Below are positions 48,815-52,539 of a stretch of 52,539 nucleotides of DNA, in pieces (positions within the stretch are counted from its first letter, which is position 1; the number at the start of each line of letters is the position of its first letter). The translations under genes were made by a program, and so were the position numbers. This stretch comes from Bacteroidales bacterium. Its GTDB lineage: Bacteria > Bacteroidota > Bacteroidia > Bacteroidales > WCHB1-69. The stretch is from NCBI GenBank assembly GCA_017615795.1, contig JAFZZK010000014.1, positions 1 to 52,539 on the forward strand, given 5' to 3'. Below the pieces are notes generated by a model. It saw only the letters and a list, made by a program, of their open reading frames with translations, did no database searches and had not been told where the DNA came from.

Positions 48815-49396
48815 ATGAATACAAGAATACCAGAATCCATACAGGAAAGCATTGATATAAAGAGAAACATCTTGTCGAATGAGGTGCTGATGGCGCGGGT
48901 GCAGGCAGTGGCGGATGTGATGGCACAATCGCTACGGGCCGGCGGCAAGGTCCACTTCTGCGGCAACGGCGGCAGCGCGGCGGACGCCCAGCACCTGGCG
49001 GCGGAGCTCTCCGGCCGCTTCTACTACGACCGTCCTCCGCTCAATGCCGAGGCCCTGCACTGCAACACCTCCTACCTCACCGCCGTGGGCAACGACTACG
49101 GCTACGACCTGGTGTTCTCGCGCCTGCTGCGCGGCACCGCCAAGAAAGGCGACGTCATCGTCGGCATCTCCACCTCCGGTAATTCCAAGAACATCCTTGA
49201 AGCTTTTAAGGCCGCCAAGGAGATGGGCCTCCACATCGTCGCCATGACAGGCGAGGGTGGCGGACTGATGAAAGATTATGCGGACATCCTGCTCAACGTG
49301 CCCTCCACCAACACCCCGCGCATCCAGGAATGCCACATCCTGCTCGGCCACATCTTCTGCGAGCTGGTGGAATCCACGCTGTTCCCGAGGCGTTAG
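48815..49396 (+). CDS. gmhA: Sedoheptulose 7-phosphate isomerase (phosphoheptose isomerase) GmhA
   Basis: SIS-fold enzyme that makes heptose 7-phosphate for lipopolysaccharide core or other heptosides. From ATG 48815 (MNTRIPESIQESIDIKRNIL) it is 193 residues; an in-frame TTG 6 bases earlier is less likely. The motifs VHFCGNGGSAADAQHLAAELSGRF, GISTSGNSKNILEAF, MTGEGGG and the C-terminal ECHILLGHIFCELVE match GmhA. No other heptose genes are nearby. It is followed by a 330-bp non-coding region full of repeats. Confidence 0.94.
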   Translation: MNTRIPESIQESIDIKRNILSNEVLMARVQAVADVMAQSLRAGGKVHFCGNGGSAADAQHLAAELSGRFYYDRPPLNAEALHCNTSYLTAVGNDYGYDLVFSRLLRGTAKKGDVIVGISTSGNSKNILEAFKAAKEMGLHIVAMTGEGGGLMKDYADILLNVPSTNTPRIQECHILLGHIFCELVESTLFPRR

Positions 49397-49447
49397 CCAT
49401 TGGCCCTTGGCTATTGGCCGTTAGCCATTGGCCTTTAGCTATTAGCC
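49396..49447. repeat. TTAGCCATTGGC-type degenerate repeats after gmhA
   Basis: At least five imperfect units alternate in both orientations: TTAGCCATTGGCC, TTGGCTATTGGCC, TTAGCCATTGGCC again, TTTAGC and TATTAGCC. The first begins at the gmhA stop codon. They match the units found after recA. Confidence 0.65.
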
Positions 49448-49451
49448 GAAC

Positions 49452-49716
49452 TATGAACTCAAGGTCTATGGTCTTTGGTCTTATTGTCGCGCATTGCCAG
49501 GGGATTCAGCTCAACGCTGTCGCGCTTCGCGGAATGGTGAGGCGCAAACAAAGGGGAAAGTAAAGTGGGCGGCGGCGCGCAGGACGTGCCTTACAGATAT
49601 TCCCTCCCGCCGCCCATTCCACCTTCTCCCCTCCGGCAGACACCACCATTCCGCGGCGAACGCAGTGAGCAGCGGAATCCCGGAACGATGAATTATGAAA
49701 TAAAGGTCTAAAGTCT
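49452..49716. repeat. Imperfect inverted-repeat element with flanking direct repeats (no gene in 49397-49726)
   Basis: This 330-bp gap holds no credible gene. From 49501 to 49681 the DNA is a long imperfect palindrome: GGGATTC (49501) pairs with GAATCCC (49675-49681), CGCGGAATGGTG (49528-49539) with CACCATTCCGCG (49644-49655), and TGGGCGGCGG (49566-49575) with CCGCCGCCCA (49607-49616), around a 31-base centre. It is flanked by imperfect 23-bp direct repeats (TATGAACTCAAGGTCTATGG at 49452 and TATGAAATAAAGGTCTAAAG at 49694; 19 of 23 identical). This could be a MITE-like mobile element or a structured RNA. Confidence 0.6.
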
Positions 49717-49726
49717 CCCCTCTGTT

Positions 49727-50848
49727 TTATTTCTCCGAAAGATGCAGCAGGGCTTGGAACATCTTCACACCGATGGGCAGCAGTTCGTCGGGGAAGTCGA
49801 AGTGCGGGTGGTGCAAGGGCGGCTGCTCCGTGCCGGAGCCAATGCCGAAGAGCGCCCCGTCGAAATGTTGCGTCAGCAGGCCGAAGTCTTCGCCCCACGA
49901 GAAGGGCTGCTCCTTGGTCACGTATGCCAAACCGCACTGTTCGGCAGCTTGTTGCACCTTTTCCACCGCATCGGGATGGTTCTCCGATGCCGCGAAATAC
50001 TCCTTCCATGCCATGTCATACTGCAATCCCGTGCATTTGGCCACCTCCTCTTCCACAATCCGCACCAGCTCTCGCTTGAGGGCCTGCAGTCGCGCATCCT
50101 CCTTGGCACGCAGCGTGAACCGCAGCACGCCCTCACCCGCCGCAACCCCGTAGGCCACCTCGCCTACGCGGAACTGCACCAGCGTGAGCAGCTGGAAGTC
50201 AGGTGCAGACATCTCATAGCGGTTGAGTGCCAACAGCCGGTCCGTGATGGCACGCGCCGCAGGATAGGGCGACAACGCCTTGAGCGGCTCGGCAGCATGC
50301 GCCGTATGGCCCGTCAGCACAATGTCACAGCTGACCACCGAGCAGGTGAAACTGCCCGCCCTGCAGAGCACCTGTCCCAGAGGAACGCCCGGAATGTTAT
50401 GGAACGCGAACACCTCATCAGGACGATACTGTTCCAAGATGCCTGTTTCCAGCAGTTGGCGGACGCCATCGCCCGTCTCTTCGGCAGCCTGGAAAAAGAG
50501 CAGCACCCTACCCTCCTTGGGCGGGTTCGTGTGCAGCAGCTGCGCCACACCCAACAGGATGGCGGCGTGCCCGTCGTGGCCGCACTTGTGCGACACACCC
50601 GCGGTTTGAGACGCATACGGCACATCAATGGTCTCCGGCACATGCAATGCATCGAAGTCGCCGCGCAGTAGTTGGGTGGAGCCCGGCACACCAGAGTCGA
50701 ACAGCACCAAAATATTGCGACTGTTCTCGAACGTATGGATTTTCGTGGGATTCAACGGGCGCAGCTGTTCCAGCAGGAACGCCTGCGTGCGCACCTCCTC
50801 GCCCGACGGCTCGGCGAGAGTATGCAAGGTATGGCGGAAAGTAAGCAT
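49727..50848 (-). CDS. M20-family metallopeptidase/amidohydrolase
   Basis: A 373-residue zinc amidohydrolase of the M20D group (N-acyl-amino acid or indole-acetyl-amino acid hydrolase type). The N-terminal LRGDFDALHVPE holds the first metal aspartate; KCGHDGHAAILLG gives the His motif; QAAEETGDG has the catalytic glutamate pair; FHNIPG and the terminal PLHHPHFDFPDE complete the site. The dimerisation (lid) domain is inserted at about residues 170-280. There is no signal peptide, so it is cytoplasmic. The substrate is not determined by sequence. It lies between the repeat region and the mutB terminator. Confidence 0.92.
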   Translation of the reverse strand: MLTFRHTLHTLAEPSGEEVRTQAFLLEQLRPLNPTKIHTFENSRNILVLFDSGVPGSTQLLRGDFDALHVPETIDVPYASQTAGVSHKCGHDGHAAILLGVAQLLHTNPPKEGRVLLFFQAAEETGDGVRQLLETGILEQYRPDEVFAFHNIPGVPLGQVLCRAGSFTCSVVSCDIVLTGHTAHAAEPLKALSPYPAARAITDRLLALNRYEMSAPDFQLLTLVQFRVGEVAYGVAAGEGVLRFTLRAKEDARLQALKRELVRIVEEEVAKCTGLQYDMAWKEYFAASENHPDAVEKVQQAAEQCGLAYVTKEQPFSWGEDFGLLTQHFDGALFGIGSGTEQPPLHHPHFDFPDELLPIGVKMFQALLHLSEK

Positions 50849-50869
50849 AGTTTAGTGTTTTAGCAAATC

Positions 50870-50900
50870 AAAAGGGGAGCACATGCCGCGCTCCCCTCCT
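50870..50900 (-). terminator. Intrinsic terminator after mutB
   Basis: On the minus strand GGGGAGC (50890-50896) and GCTCCCC (50874-50880) form a perfect 7-bp stem around a 9-base loop, followed by TTTTGATTT. It separates mutB from the M20 gene. Confidence 0.8.
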
Positions 50901-50928
50901 TCAAATATTATATAGGCAAAACAGAATT

Positions 50929-52539
<1,611 letters not shown>

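Overview
The window is about 52.5 kb of chromosome from a member of the Bacteroidota, most likely an anaerobic Bacteroidales lineage. The evidence is the giant SprA protein of the type IX secretion/gliding apparatus, a BCAT/queE/apt/gcvH housekeeping set in the style of that phylum, lipoproteins and outer-membrane barrels typical of it, and at least sixteen promoters carrying the Bacteroidota -7 element TAnnTTTG instead of a sigma70 -10 box. Shine-Dalgarno sequences are mostly absent. By eye the DNA is moderately GC-rich, with one clearly AT-rich island at about 20.4-21.25 kb. I see no rRNA, tRNA, CRISPR array, transposase or phage gene.

Layout. 1-4.6 kb (minus): a TPP-riboswitch-controlled thiamine operon thiS-thiE-thiG-thiC-thiH, with thiH cut by the left edge. 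4.6-5.7 kb (minus): hydE, an [FeFe]-hydrogenase maturase. 6-11 kb (plus): a fused NfnA-NfnB-type flavoprotein, rmlB and a COG2509-type FAD dehydrogenase. 11-13.8 kb (minus): a tight ptb-cdaA-lplA operon. 13.9-18.5 kb (plus): apt-ilvE, queE, pyrH-2TM protein-frr-gcvH. 18.5-22.6 kb (minus): C69 dipeptidase, an MNT-HEPN toxin/antitoxin-like pair and carboxynorspermidine synthase. 22.7-37 kb (plus): mutA with a B12-type binding lipoprotein, ruvA-sprA, two related small lipoproteins, an MltF-like lytic transglycosylase and purD. 37-43.7 kb (plus): recA, a TPR lipoprotein, ruvB, an outer-membrane barrel, an FAH-family enzyme, a nucleoside MFS transporter and rlmH. 43.8-52.5 kb: a very large secreted GH2 beta-galactosidase (plus), an EEP-family phosphoesterase (minus), gmhA (plus), an M20 amidohydrolase (minus) and the 3' part of mutB (minus).

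How the genes fit together (inference). HydE, the Nfn-type flavoprotein, phosphate butyryltransferase, the branched-chain aminotransferase and methylmalonyl-CoA mutase suggest an anaerobic fermenter handling amino acids or sugars, with hydrogen and ferredoxin/NADPH balancing and propionate/succinate chemistry. LplA and GcvH are linked through lipoylation. MutA and the adjacent cobalamin-type binding protein are linked through B12. SprA, the barrel protein, the MltF-like enzyme and the lipoproteins are envelope functions.

Most worth a second look: a perfect 34-bp palindrome and a 9-bp tandem repeat both lying in frame inside the beta-galactosidase gene; a roughly 180-bp imperfect inverted-repeat element with flanking direct repeats after gmhA; inverted repeats that incorporate the promoter -7 boxes of recA and of mutA and its divergent neighbour; the wide separation of mutA and mutB; and a pair of paralogous lipoproteins directly downstream of sprA. 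I did not find a clearly new multi-gene system. The candidates are given with matching caution.
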